Below, piece after piece: positions 1 through 6,377 of a stretch of 9,764 nt of DNA. Every line of letters begins with the position of its first letter. Positions within the stretch are counted from its first letter, which is position 1. The position numbers and the translations under genes were made by a program. The DNA comes from CAYXXZ01 sp964469165 (GTDB taxonomy: Bacteria; Pseudomonadota; Gammaproteobacteria; Pseudomonadales; Porticoccaceae): the NCBI GenBank assembly GCA_964469165.1, contig CAYXXZ010000099.1:1-9764 (forward strand), in the 5' to 3' direction. Under the pieces are notes generated by a model. That model did no database searches, was not told the origin of the DNA, and saw only the letters and a program-made list of their open reading frames with translations.

Positions 1-52
1 CAGTTCACAGTTCACAGTTCACAGTTCACAGTTCACAGTTCACAGTTCACAG
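1..52. repeat. Heptanucleotide tandem array (CAGTTCA)n, left arm
   Basis: Seven perfect copies of CAGTTCA occupy 1-49, plus the start of an eighth (CAG). The array runs off the left edge, so its true copy number is unknown. It faces a second array of reverse-complement heptads at 74-108 and lies just downstream of the M48 stop. Confidence 0.95.
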
Positions 53-73
53 GATGAGCGTGGCACCCCCCTG

Positions 74-108
74 ATAACTGTCAACTGTGAACTGTCAACT
101 GTGAACTG
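74..108. repeat. Inverted heptanucleotide array (TCAACTG/TGAACTG), right arm
   Basis: Five heptads ending in AACTG lie in register: ATAACTG, TCAACTG, TGAACTG, TCAACTG, TGAACTG. TGAACTG is the exact reverse complement of CAGTTCA, and TCAACTG differs by one base. Together with the left array, across a 21-nt non-repeat centre (53-73), this can fold into a long imperfect hairpin 14 nt after the protease stop, and could act as the 3' end of the transcript. Confidence 0.88.
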
Positions 109-121
109 AAAACTCTCCCCG

Positions 122-1522
122 TCAGCGAATAATCTTGATCCACTCCCCGGGGGCGGGTTCGCCGCGGGGGTAGTAGCCGTTGATGAGGCGCAGCTTTTCC
201 TCGCCGTAGTTGCCCAGGCGCAAATGGTTGGCCAGCGCCGCGAAGGTGGTGTCGTTGGTGGCCTTGACATAGTGAATACGCTGCGGCTCGCGGTTGCCGA
301 GCTGGCGCGGCGACAGCGGTGCGAAACTGCGAATGATGCCGAGCATGGCGTCGTCCATCGCCTTGGCATCGGCATCCGGTGCCGCCTGTCCGCGAAACAC
401 CACGGCCGCGCGCCCGTAGTAAATCACCGCCAGGCGCGCGTCGCCGCCCTGTTCACCGTCCATGACACCGGTGTGACCGGGCATGCCGAACTGGTTGAAG
501 CTCTCGGACTTGCGCAGCGGGTGAATGCCGAGGCGATTCTTGATGAATTGCGCCGGGGCCTCGTTGGTGCGATTGACCAACGTCACCGTCAGGCGGCCCT
601 GGCCCTCTGGCGCCGCGCCTTCGGCGCCACCATTGGCGCTGGCCGCGAAGGTCCAGCCTTCAGGGTAATCGAAGCGAAACATGCGCTGTTCATCCAGGTA
701 GCGATTGTCGCGCGCCTGGCTGGCCTGGAAATTCTGCCCCCACACCAGCTTGTCGGTGGCGAGGCGAAAAGGCAGCTCGCCCATGTCGCCGCCTTCGCCA
801 CTGCCGGCGTCTTTCACCACTTCCTGCAGACGCGTGTCGCTGCGCGGGTGGGTGGCGAACAGGCCGTGGTAGGTGCGCGCTTCGCGCCCGGTTTCGCGGG
901 CGCGGCGCTTCTCGAAACGCTCGTTGTCCTTGAGCAGGGACAGCACTTCGATGACGGCGTTGCGGTCGTAGCCCGCCGCCGCCATGAACCCGGCGCCGAG
1001 GCTGTCCGCTTCCAGTTCCATGTCGCGGCCGTAGCCGCGCACCGCCGCCGTGCCCCACAGCGCCGTGGCCTCGCCGACATCGCCGCTGCGCGAGAGAATG
1101 GCCAGCACGGTTGCGGCCACGTTGGTGGTGGTCTGGGCGCGCTGCTGGCGGGCCGAGTGGCGCGCCGTGATGTGGGCGATCTCGTGGGCCAGCACGGCGG
1201 CGAGCTGGGCTTCGGATTTCATGTAGGTGACCAACCCGCGGTTGATGTAGACGTAGCCGCCGGGGGTGGCGAAGGCGTTGATATCCGGGCTGTCGAGCAC
1301 CGTGAAGGTGTATTTGATATCCGGACGGTCGGAGTGGGCGGCGAGTTTCTGGCCCACGGCATTGACGTAATCATTGAAGGCGGGATCGTTGTAGATCGGC
1401 ATCTGCGCGGTGATCTGATCGTAGATCTCCTTGCCGATCTGGTCTTCCTTGGCGGAACCGGCCAGCACCGGGCTGACGGCCAGAGCCGCCAGCAGCAGGA
1501 AGAACGGAATGGTGTTGCGCAT
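122..1522 (-). CDS. Exported M48-family zinc metalloprotease with C-terminal accessory domains
   Basis: The start could be ATG 1531 or ATG 1522. I prefer 1522 (466 aa) because the AAGAG purine stretch is 9 nt upstream of it but touches the first ATG. The signal peptide is MRNTIPFFLLLAALAVSPVLA. The zinc site is HEIAH (His113, Glu114, His117) with the third ligand Glu171 in ELEAD. A conserved THP motif follows at about 224-226 (FATHPRSDTRL), typical of periplasmic BepA/LoiP-like M48 enzymes. BepA's TPR repeats are absent. Instead there is a beta-rich domain opening FRFDYPEGW (about 283-402), then a LysM-like tail (about 415-466: TNDTTFAALA..., ending WIKIIR). The expected role is proteolysis of misassembled envelope or outer-membrane proteins. 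A spacer of about 100 nt with a palindrome separates it from the lipoprotein gene, so it may be co-transcribed or have its own weak promoter. Confidence 0.92.
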   Translation of the reverse strand: MRNTIPFFLLLAALAVSPVLAGSAKEDQIGKEIYDQITAQMPIYNDPAFNDYVNAVGQKLAAHSDRPDIKYTFTVLDSPDINAFATPGGYVYINRGLVTYMKSEAQLAAVLAHEIAHITARHSARQQRAQTTTNVAATVLAILSRSGDVGEATALWGTAAVRGYGRDMELEADSLGAGFMAAAGYDRNAVIEVLSLLKDNERFEKRRARETGREARTYHGLFATHPRSDTRLQEVVKDAGSGEGGDMGELPFRLATDKLVWGQNFQASQARDNRYLDEQRMFRFDYPEGWTFAASANGGAEGAAPEGQGRLTVTLVNRTNEAPAQFIKNRLGIHPLRKSESFNQFGMPGHTGVMDGEQGGDARLAVIYYGRAAVVFRGQAAPDADAKAMDDAMLGIIRSFAPLSPRQLGNREPQRIHYVKATNDTTFAALANHLRLGNYGEEKLRLINGYYPRGEPAPGEWIKIIR

Positions 1523-1562
1523 GTCAATCATCTCTTTTTTACACTCCGGTTCCTGTCGAAAT

Positions 1563-1590
1563 GTAGGGGCGATTCATGAATTGCCCCTAC
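1563..1590. repeat. 28-bp palindromic repeat (REP-like)
   Basis: Outer arms GTAGGGGC (1563-1570) and GCCCCTAC (1583-1590) are perfect reverse complements. The core ATTCATGAAT (1572-1581) is itself a palindrome, leaving a single G/T mismatch pair between arms and core. Related GTAGGGGCG...CGCCCCTAC palindromes are known as dispersed intergenic repeats in many bacteria, and their chance translation gives GAIHELP-type peptides in spurious ORFs. It lies in the 89-98-nt spacer before the M48 gene. No U-run follows on the transcribed strand, so I do not call it a terminator; it may stabilise the upstream mRNA end. Confidence 0.8.
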
Positions 1591-1620
1591 GCCGTGACGT
1601 GCGAAAAGGCATGGCAGGCC

Positions 1621-2292
1621 TCAGCCCTCCGCACTGAAAAATTCCCGCAGTTGACTCCCCAGGCCGTCGCAGGCTTCGCCCTGTACCCGTGCGATGAAGG
1701 GAATGGGCGCGCCCACGGCGACCATGTAGGACGAGCCCTTGGCTTCGACCCGCACCCGGCCCTTGTCGGTGAAATCCTTGAGATCCCAGATCACGGCTTC
1801 GTAGCTCGATTCCTTGTCCCAGGTGGAAAAGCCGAAGCAGCCGCCACCGCCGGGGCCGATTGCACAGCTCACCGAGCCGCTCTTGTCGGTGGTTTCGGTG
1901 TTGCCGTCCACCCAGATCATGTAGCGCACCCCCAGCGCCTTCATGCGCGAGGTGACCAGGGGATCGTGGAGCATGTGGCTCAGGCGCTTGAGGTTGAGGG
2001 GCGCGGTGCGCGGTTCGAACCAGGGGTACAGGCCATCGATGAATTCCTGCTCATCGAGCACCTTGAGCTTGTTGCCCGCCCCCATCTTGCTGCCGATGCA
2101 GCGGATGAATTCCGGCTCCGCCTCGTAGTGACCGGCGTGGCGGCGGCCGAGCAACACGAAGGTTTCGCTGCCGCCGACACTCAGTACCGCATCCGACTCA
2201 CGGTGCTCGTTGACCGTGGTGGTGGTGCAACCGCCCGCCAGCATCAGGCTGCTCGCGATCAGCACGCTGGAAAGGAGTCCCTTGAATGTCAT
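1621..2292 (-). CDS. Second lipoprotein of unknown function (223 aa), possible CsgG/TolB-N-like fold
   Basis: I chose the ATG at 2292, because it gives a proper signal peptide (MTFKGLLSSVLIASSLMLAGGC, Cys22) and AGG about 8 nt upstream. An in-frame ATG at 2322 would add ten polar residues and overlap the preceding gene. The AGGC lipobox is looser than usual but acceptable, and Thr at +2 suggests the outer membrane. The mature part begins with a strand (FVLLGRR), then KLKVLDEQEFIDGLYPWFEP, MKALGVRYMIWVDG and YEAVIWDLKDF. This strand-helix order is reminiscent of CsgG, LpoB or TolB-N folds, but that is weak inference. Cysteines in SCAIGPGGGGC and QGEAC could form disulfides in the periplasm. 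The gene ends 89 nt or more before the M48 protease gene, with a palindromic repeat between them. Confidence 0.87.
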   Translation of the reverse strand: MTFKGLLSSVLIASSLMLAGGCTTTTVNEHRESDAVLSVGGSETFVLLGRRHAGHYEAEPEFIRCIGSKMGAGNKLKVLDEQEFIDGLYPWFEPRTAPLNLKRLSHMLHDPLVTSRMKALGVRYMIWVDGNTETTDKSGSVSCAIGPGGGGCFGFSTWDKESSYEAVIWDLKDFTDKGRVRVEAKGSSYMVAVGAPIPFIARVQGEACDGLGSQLREFFSAEG

Positions 2293-2297
2293 GGCGT

Positions 2298-2885
2298 TTA
2301 CCTGTTGTTTTCGGCCAGCCACTGGCGAATTTCCGGCACCCGGGTAAGTTCCAGTGTGAGGCGCGCGCCGGCATCCCGCAAGGCCACCGTGGCGGCCTGG
2401 TTGAGGGCGTCCTCATCGGAGCTGAGAAAACGCGTCGGCGTCTTGCCGTACGACGTCATGATCCAGTCTGCCAGGGGCGCGCCGCTGCCATCAAATACCC
2501 GAAGGTTATAACGGATCCAGACTTCGAACACCTTGAGCTTGTTTTCGAAGGGCGTGGCGAGCTGGATTTCCTCGACACGGGGGTAGAGGATGAGATCGCC
2601 GACGCCGGGCGCCTGTACAGCGGTTTCCGTCACCTGGCGGAACATGCCCGCGGCGATGACGCGAAACATGTCGGTCTGCGCCTCACCCACGGCAAAGGTG
2701 ACTTTCTTGCCGCGCTCGGGGTCGTCGATGTACTGATAGCTCCTGAAGGCGTCGTCCAGCACCAGTTGCACATGGAAGGGCAGTTGCTCGCTCAACGGTG
2801 CAGGCACGCCACCCTTGACCTTGACGTCGGTGGCACAGCCCACGAGGAGGGCGATGAGTGCGAGGAGTACGACCTTGGTTTTCAT
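2298..2885 (-). CDS. Outer-membrane-type lipoprotein of unknown function (195 aa)
   Basis: The signal peptide MKTKVVLLALIALLVGC has a canonical lipobox (LVGC) with the lipidated Cys at residue 17. Ala at +2 would allow Lol-dependent sorting to the outer membrane by the Escherichia coli rule. The rest has mixed alpha/beta character, with ADLIL-like strand GVGDLILYPRVEEI and VFEVWIRYNLRVFDGSGAPLADW, a layout similar to small lipoproteins such as YajG or LptE-type folds. This resemblance is by eye and weak. The start is fixed by GAGGTGA 10 nt upstream, which overlaps the stop of the vWA gene. The gap to the next lipoprotein gene is 5 nt. I do not recognise a characterised family. In context it may link the periplasmic vWA machine to the outer membrane. 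Confidence 0.88.
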   Translation of the reverse strand: MKTKVVLLALIALLVGCATDVKVKGGVPAPLSEQLPFHVQLVLDDAFRSYQYIDDPERGKKVTFAVGEAQTDMFRVIAAGMFRQVTETAVQAPGVGDLILYPRVEEIQLATPFENKLKVFEVWIRYNLRVFDGSGAPLADWIMTSYGKTPTRFLSSDEDALNQAATVALRDAGARLTLELTRVPEIRQWLAENNR

Positions 2886-2895
2886 AGTGACTGCA

Positions 2896-3882
2896 TCACC
2901 TCAGGGTATTGAGACCGACGAAGGTTCCGCCGTTGCGATAGCTGAGTTCGCGCATCAGGTGGGCGAAACGGGTCGCCGATTGTAGGCTGCCACCGGGCGC
3001 CAGCAGGTGCACAGGGAAACCGATGGTGTGGATGCGCACCAGGCGCTCGCCGTTGCGCCGTTCACGATTGAGGCGGTCCACGGTTTGCACCACCTGGCGG
3101 ATGGAGGTGCCGGTGAAGTCGTCACCGAACACGAACAGGCTGATCTTTTTGTGCGGATCGTAGAAATCCCGGATGGCCTGCTCGATGCCTTCCACGGGGC
3201 TCGAGTTGCTGAACGGCGTCCAGTTGGCCAGGCTCTGAAGGATGATCTTGCGGCGCGCCGGGGTGTCGGACATCCACTGGCGGCGGTAGGTGGGGAACAT
3301 GTAGCCGCCCATGTCGCTCATCACCTGGATGCCCTTCACCGAGGGATAGGTATCGAGAATGTGCACCATCTGCTCGCGTACCTTGGGCCAGGCGTAATTC
3401 ACCATGCTGCCCGAGGTATCGATGATGAACAGCAGGTACTCGCTGTCGACCGGGATGCCGCCCACCAGGTCGTTGTCGGCGCGGTAGCTGCTGCCCAGCA
3501 AGCGCTGCATTTCCTCCGTGAGCACCTGCAGCGCCAACGTCAGTTCTTCCTTTTCGGTGGTGTCCACCTGGGCCACCGCGTCCTGCTGTTTGTCGGCGCT
3601 GGCCAGTTGTTCGCGCAGGCGCGCGATGCGTTCATCGAACTCCGAAAGCTGTTCTTCGACACTCTTCAACTGCTGGTCGAGAATCGCGGTTTCGCCGCGT
3701 AGGGTGAACAGGGATTCCTGCAGCTCCCGGACCTTGCCGTCGAGCGGCTCCCCCGGCTCGAGCACGCTTGGGTCCACGGTCTTGGCGATGAGCATCAGCA
3801 TGACCACCGCGCCGAACCCGCAACTGATCACGTCGAGAAAGGACAGGCTGGTGTCGGGCGCCTCGCGCTTGCGTCTTCTCAT
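2896..3882 (-). CDS. TolR/ExbD-like transmembrane segment fused to a vWA domain (second copy)
   Basis: The 328-residue protein starts in the stop codon of the first vWA gene (ATGA). It begins with a basic cytoplasmic tail (MRRRKRE). A single helix follows (about 15-33) with SFLDVISCGFGAVVMLML, where Asp17 matches the essential Asp of the LDV motif of TolR. Next come a coiled coil (about 48-128) and a vWA domain (about 145-325). The MIDAS first motif is D155-T-S157-G-S159. The third-position acidic residue is probably D254 (VFGDDF). The middle Thr position appears to be a Ser (S227/S228, SNSSPVEGI), so metal binding may differ from the first copy. The N-terminal helix motif is nearly shared with the first vWA protein while the vWA parts differ, suggesting a hetero-pair of B-type subunits. 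A Shine-Dalgarno sequence for the next gene overlaps its stop. Confidence 0.9.
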   Translation of the reverse strand: MRRRKREAPDTSLSFLDVISCGFGAVVMLMLIAKTVDPSVLEPGEPLDGKVRELQESLFTLRGETAILDQQLKSVEEQLSEFDERIARLREQLASADKQQDAVAQVDTTEKEELTLALQVLTEEMQRLLGSSYRADNDLVGGIPVDSEYLLFIIDTSGSMVNYAWPKVREQMVHILDTYPSVKGIQVMSDMGGYMFPTYRRQWMSDTPARRKIILQSLANWTPFSNSSPVEGIEQAIRDFYDPHKKISLFVFGDDFTGTSIRQVVQTVDRLNRERRNGERLVRIHTIGFPVHLLAPGGSLQSATRFAHLMRELSYRNGGTFVGLNTLR

Positions 3883-5092
3883 GGCCAGTCCGTCGCCGGG
3901 CTCAGAAAGGATCCGCCGGAGGACAGACCCAGGTTCCAGAACAGGCCCGCCGCCGCCGGGTCGCCCTCCATGGGGAACAGAATGACGTTGACCGGGGCGC
4001 GCGGCAGCTCCTTGGCCGCCTCGTTGAAATAGCGTACCCGGTCGCGAGCCGATACCGTGTTGCCGGCGGGCGTGGTGGCGCCCTGGGTGGGCAGGCTGTC
4101 GGTGATGAGAAAAATATTGTCGGGCGCCGGGGAGAGCTTGTTGACGGCGCGAAACGCGTTGACGAGGCTGGTGCCGCCCTGGGGCACCGTCTTTTTCAGG
4201 CCCGCCACCGCCGCCGATACCGCGGCCCCGTCCGCCGCCTGGTGCCAGGTGCCATCACTGCCGGCGATGGTGGATGCCGCGCCGGTGTTGAAGGTGTAGA
4301 TCTGAAAGCGGCTCTGGGAGGGCGTGCGGGCAAGCAGCCACTCGGCGGTGCGCACGGCGCGCTGCCATTTGTCGGCGCGGCGCTTGGCGGCGTCATCCAT
4401 GTTGCGGCGCCGGATCACGTTGACCAGGTCATCGGCGANNNNNNNNNNNNNNNNNNNNNNNNNNNNNNNNNNNNNNNNNNNNNNNNNNNNNNNNNNNNNN
4501 NNNNNNNNNNNNNNNNNNNNNNNNNNNNNNNNNNNNNNTTGGCGGCGTCATCCATGTTGCGGCGCCGGATCACGTTGACCAGGTCATCGGCGAGCATACT
4601 GGCGGAACTGTCGAGCAGAATTACCACCCGGCGGCCACCCAGCTTGAGCCCGGTGAGATACTGGCGGTCGCCATCTCCGGCAAAGGTGCGCAGATCCTTG
4701 CCGCGGCTCGCGTCGCGCAATTCGGCGGTTTCCCGCTCCAGGGTTTCGACCTGCTTGCGCAGCCTGGCAATCTCCTCTTCCGGGTCGGACTGGATGCTGC
4801 GTTCGCGGTGCTTCTCGCGGATCTGTTCAACCACCCGATCGGCGCGCCCCTGCGCTTCCACCAGGCGTGCCTGGCGCTCTTCGAGACTGTTGCGCAGGCG
4901 TGCCTTCTCTTCTTCTCCGACGCGGATTTCTTCGCTGAGCAGGCTGATCTCCGACTTCAGGGTCGGGTCCACCACGGTTTCCTCCACGGTATGTTTCACG
5001 ATCAGAAACAGCAGCGTCACGGCGCCAAAACCACAGGCCATAAGATCCAGGAAGGACATGCTGAGAGGCTGCAGAGTGCGCTGCTTGGCCAT
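3879..5092 (-). CDS. TolR/ExbD-like transmembrane segment fused to a vWA domain (first copy; interrupted by an assembly gap)
   Basis: The start is ATG at 5092, with GGAG 7 nt upstream and the previous stop 1 nt away. The raw span is broken by 100 N. Removing the Ns and one copy of the 55-bp flanking repeat gives a continuous 1059-nt frame, 352 residues. The order is: N-terminal helix 14-33 beginning SFLDLMACGFGAV, with Asp16 placed like the proton-carrying Asp of TolR/ExbD/MotB; a long coiled coil (about 45-128); and a vWA domain (about 154-345). The MIDAS is complete: D161-x-S163-x-S165, T256 (QGGTSL) and D280 (IFLITD). N-in topology puts the vWA domain in the periplasm. The gene ends in an ATGA overlap with a second, related vWA gene. 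The likely role is the B-type partner of the channel subunit, with vWA as metal-dependent adhesion or ligand-binding head. I see no frameshift or stop, so the gene is not a pseudogene. Confidence 0.88.
4384..4438. repeat. Left copy of 55-bp contig-end overlap
   Basis: This is identical over all 55 bp to 4539-4593 and ends exactly at the first N. It encodes the same vWA residues (around DDLVNVIRRRNMDDAA). It is judged to be an assembly duplicate, not a biological repeat. Confidence 0.93.
4439..4538. other. Assembly gap of exactly 100 N
   Basis: One hundred undetermined bases lie within the first vWA gene. The round length is the usual placeholder for a gap of unknown size. The identical 55-bp sequence on both sides shows that the two contigs overlap, so the true gap is most likely negative (-55 bp). 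Confidence 0.97.
4539..4593. repeat. Right copy of 55-bp contig-end overlap
   Basis: This begins at the first base after the Ns and repeats 4384-4438 exactly. Joining the flanks through a single copy keeps the reading frame (554 + 505 nt = 353 codons including the stop). Confidence 0.93.
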
Positions 5093-5093
5093 G

Positions 5094-6377
5094 TCAGGAC
5101 TCCGGGCGCACCTCGATGAGAGACAGGCGCTCGCCATCGAGCACGAAGCTGTCGCCGCTTGCCACCGTATCGCCAGCGGCGCGAGTGTTGACTGCCACAC
5201 CGGGTGCCATTTCGAGCCGGAACTTGTCATCCAGCCATACCAGCGCGTCACCGCGAACGCGGGTGATGGCGAGCCCGTTGGCGCCGCGCGCCACGCCGAT
5301 ACCACCTGCAATGGCGTAAGCGCGACTGCGCAACAGCAGATGACTGGGCGCGCCGGATACCGTGGCCGTGCCATCCACTGGCGCCGCAGCCGCGCCCGCG
5401 CCGTTGCGGGGCAACTCGGTGACGAAGGCAACGCTGCCCTGTTGCGCTAGCAAGGATAGCGCGGCGCGACAGCCCTGCAGGGTTTGCTGTTCCTTCAGAA
5501 TCTGGATACCGAGCGCTTCACCGAGGCCGGGCAGGCGTTCGAGCCGATAGCTGGCCACCCGCAGCGCCTGGGGCGGAAATTTGTCCAGCGCCTGGCGCAG
5601 GCGGTTGACCCGCTCGGCGGTCTGCGCCGCCAGGGCTCCCGGACTCAGCGTGAGGCGAAAATTGCCGCGCCCGGTGGCGAGCTCGGCGCTCACCTGATCG
5701 CCGTGCGCCAGCGCGTCGAGCCAGCCCGGCAGGCGGTCGTGAAGCTGCTGCTCGTCGCGCGCCTGGTGGAGCGGATCGTAACGGTACTGCTGGATGAACT
5801 GGTCGGCGATGTATTGCGCCCAGGCGCCATGGAACGCCTTCAAACCGCTGTCGGGCACCACCTCCACGGCAACGCGGCTGACCTGCTCGTCGGCACGCAA
5901 GTGAGTGATCACTGTCTGGTGAAGCTGCATATCCAGGTGCACCAGATCGCCGCTGTGAGCCAGCGTGCTGGCGGCGGCCACGGCGCTGTCGACCATGCCC
6001 AGGGTGGTGGCGGGCAGAGCGTTGGCGAGGCCGAGCAGAATCGAGAGCTGGTCGCGGGAAAAGTTACCAGGCAGGGCGAACAGCATCTGCGCGGGGGCGC
6101 CCAGGTCGGCGTGGATCTGGCGCAACTGGGCAAAGGCCAGGTCGGCATAGTGGCGCGCGTGGCGGTGGTTGGCGGGCAGCGGCGCCAGGGTGAGCTGGCG
6201 CCAGAACTGGTTGAAGCTGCGCTGCGGATAGAGCCAGGCCTTGGCGAGCGCTGCGGCGCCGGTCTCGATACCGCCGTCTTCCAGCAGTGCGTAACCCGGC
6301 GTGCGCAGCAGGGCGCCTTCGCCGCGCACGGCGAGGATTTCGGTATCGATCAATTCGATCAGGGCAGCGTCGCTCAT
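5094..6377 (-). CDS. Degenerate Hsp70/actin-like protein with C-terminal FHA-like segment
   Basis: The 427-residue protein has no signal peptide or membrane helix, so it is probably cytoplasmic. Residues about 1-320 follow the pattern of an Hsp70/PilM-type actin fold: IELIDTEILAV (7-17), TPGYALLEDGGIETGAAALAKA (26-47, like the S-x-V...VG-x-A region), QMLFALPGNFSRDQLSILLGLA (97-118, like the VPAxF..QR segment), and GMVDSAVAAAS (127-137, like the EPtAAA segment). DLVHLDMQLHQTVITHL (144-160) occupies the phosphate-2 position, but the usual DLGGGT glycines are absent, so ATP hydrolysis is doubtful. Residues about 347-424 resemble a degenerate FHA domain near the end: TVASGDSFVLDGERLSLIEV. It starts in the stop codon of the channel gene and ends 1 nt before the vWA gene. 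It may be a cytoplasmic regulator or scaffold of the channel. Both domain calls are by eye. Confidence 0.75.
   Translation of the reverse strand: MSDAALIELIDTEILAVRGEGALLRTPGYALLEDGGIETGAAALAKAWLYPQRSFNQFWRQLTLAPLPANHRHARHYADLAFAQLRQIHADLGAPAQMLFALPGNFSRDQLSILLGLANALPATTLGMVDSAVAAASTLAHSGDLVHLDMQLHQTVITHLRADEQVSRVAVEVVPDSGLKAFHGAWAQYIADQFIQQYRYDPLHQARDEQQLHDRLPGWLDALAHGDQVSAELATGRGNFRLTLSPGALAAQTAERVNRLRQALDKFPPQALRVASYRLERLPGLGEALGIQILKEQQTLQGCRAALSLLAQQGSVAFVTELPRNGAGAAAAPVDGTATVSGAPSHLLLRSRAYAIAGGIGVARGANGLAITRVRGDALVWLDDKFRLEMAPGVAVNTRAAGDTVASGDSFVLDGERLSLIEVRPES

Noticed and set aside
40..375. Minus-strand frame of 111 codons ending in the heptad arrays
   Set aside because: It overlaps the M48 gene in another frame, and its tail (FTVDSSQLTV) is simply the translation of the heptanucleotide repeat.
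224..1579. Long open frame of 451 codons on the plus strand
   Set aside because: It is antisense to the M48 gene with its HEIAH and signal peptide. The product is rich in Gly, Ala, His and Arg with no motif, as expected for the opposite strand of GC-rich coding DNA.
2293..2322. Upstream ATG at 2322 for the second lipoprotein
   Set aside because: It would put ten polar residues before the signal peptide and overlap the preceding gene. ATG 2292 has a better-placed Shine-Dalgarno and a normal lipoprotein N-terminus.
3879..5092. First vWA gene as a pseudogene or two split genes
   Set aside because: The break coincides exactly with the 100-N run and duplicated contig ends. One intact frame results after collapse.
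5093..5431. In-frame N-terminal extension of the first vWA protein to 5431
   Set aside because: It overlaps the actin-like gene in another frame. ATG 5092 has GGAG at 7 nt and gives the same helix position as the paralogue.
4242..5450. Plus-strand open frame crossing the N gap
   Set aside because: It is antisense to the vWA gene and translates Ns as unknown residues, with no domain or start signal.
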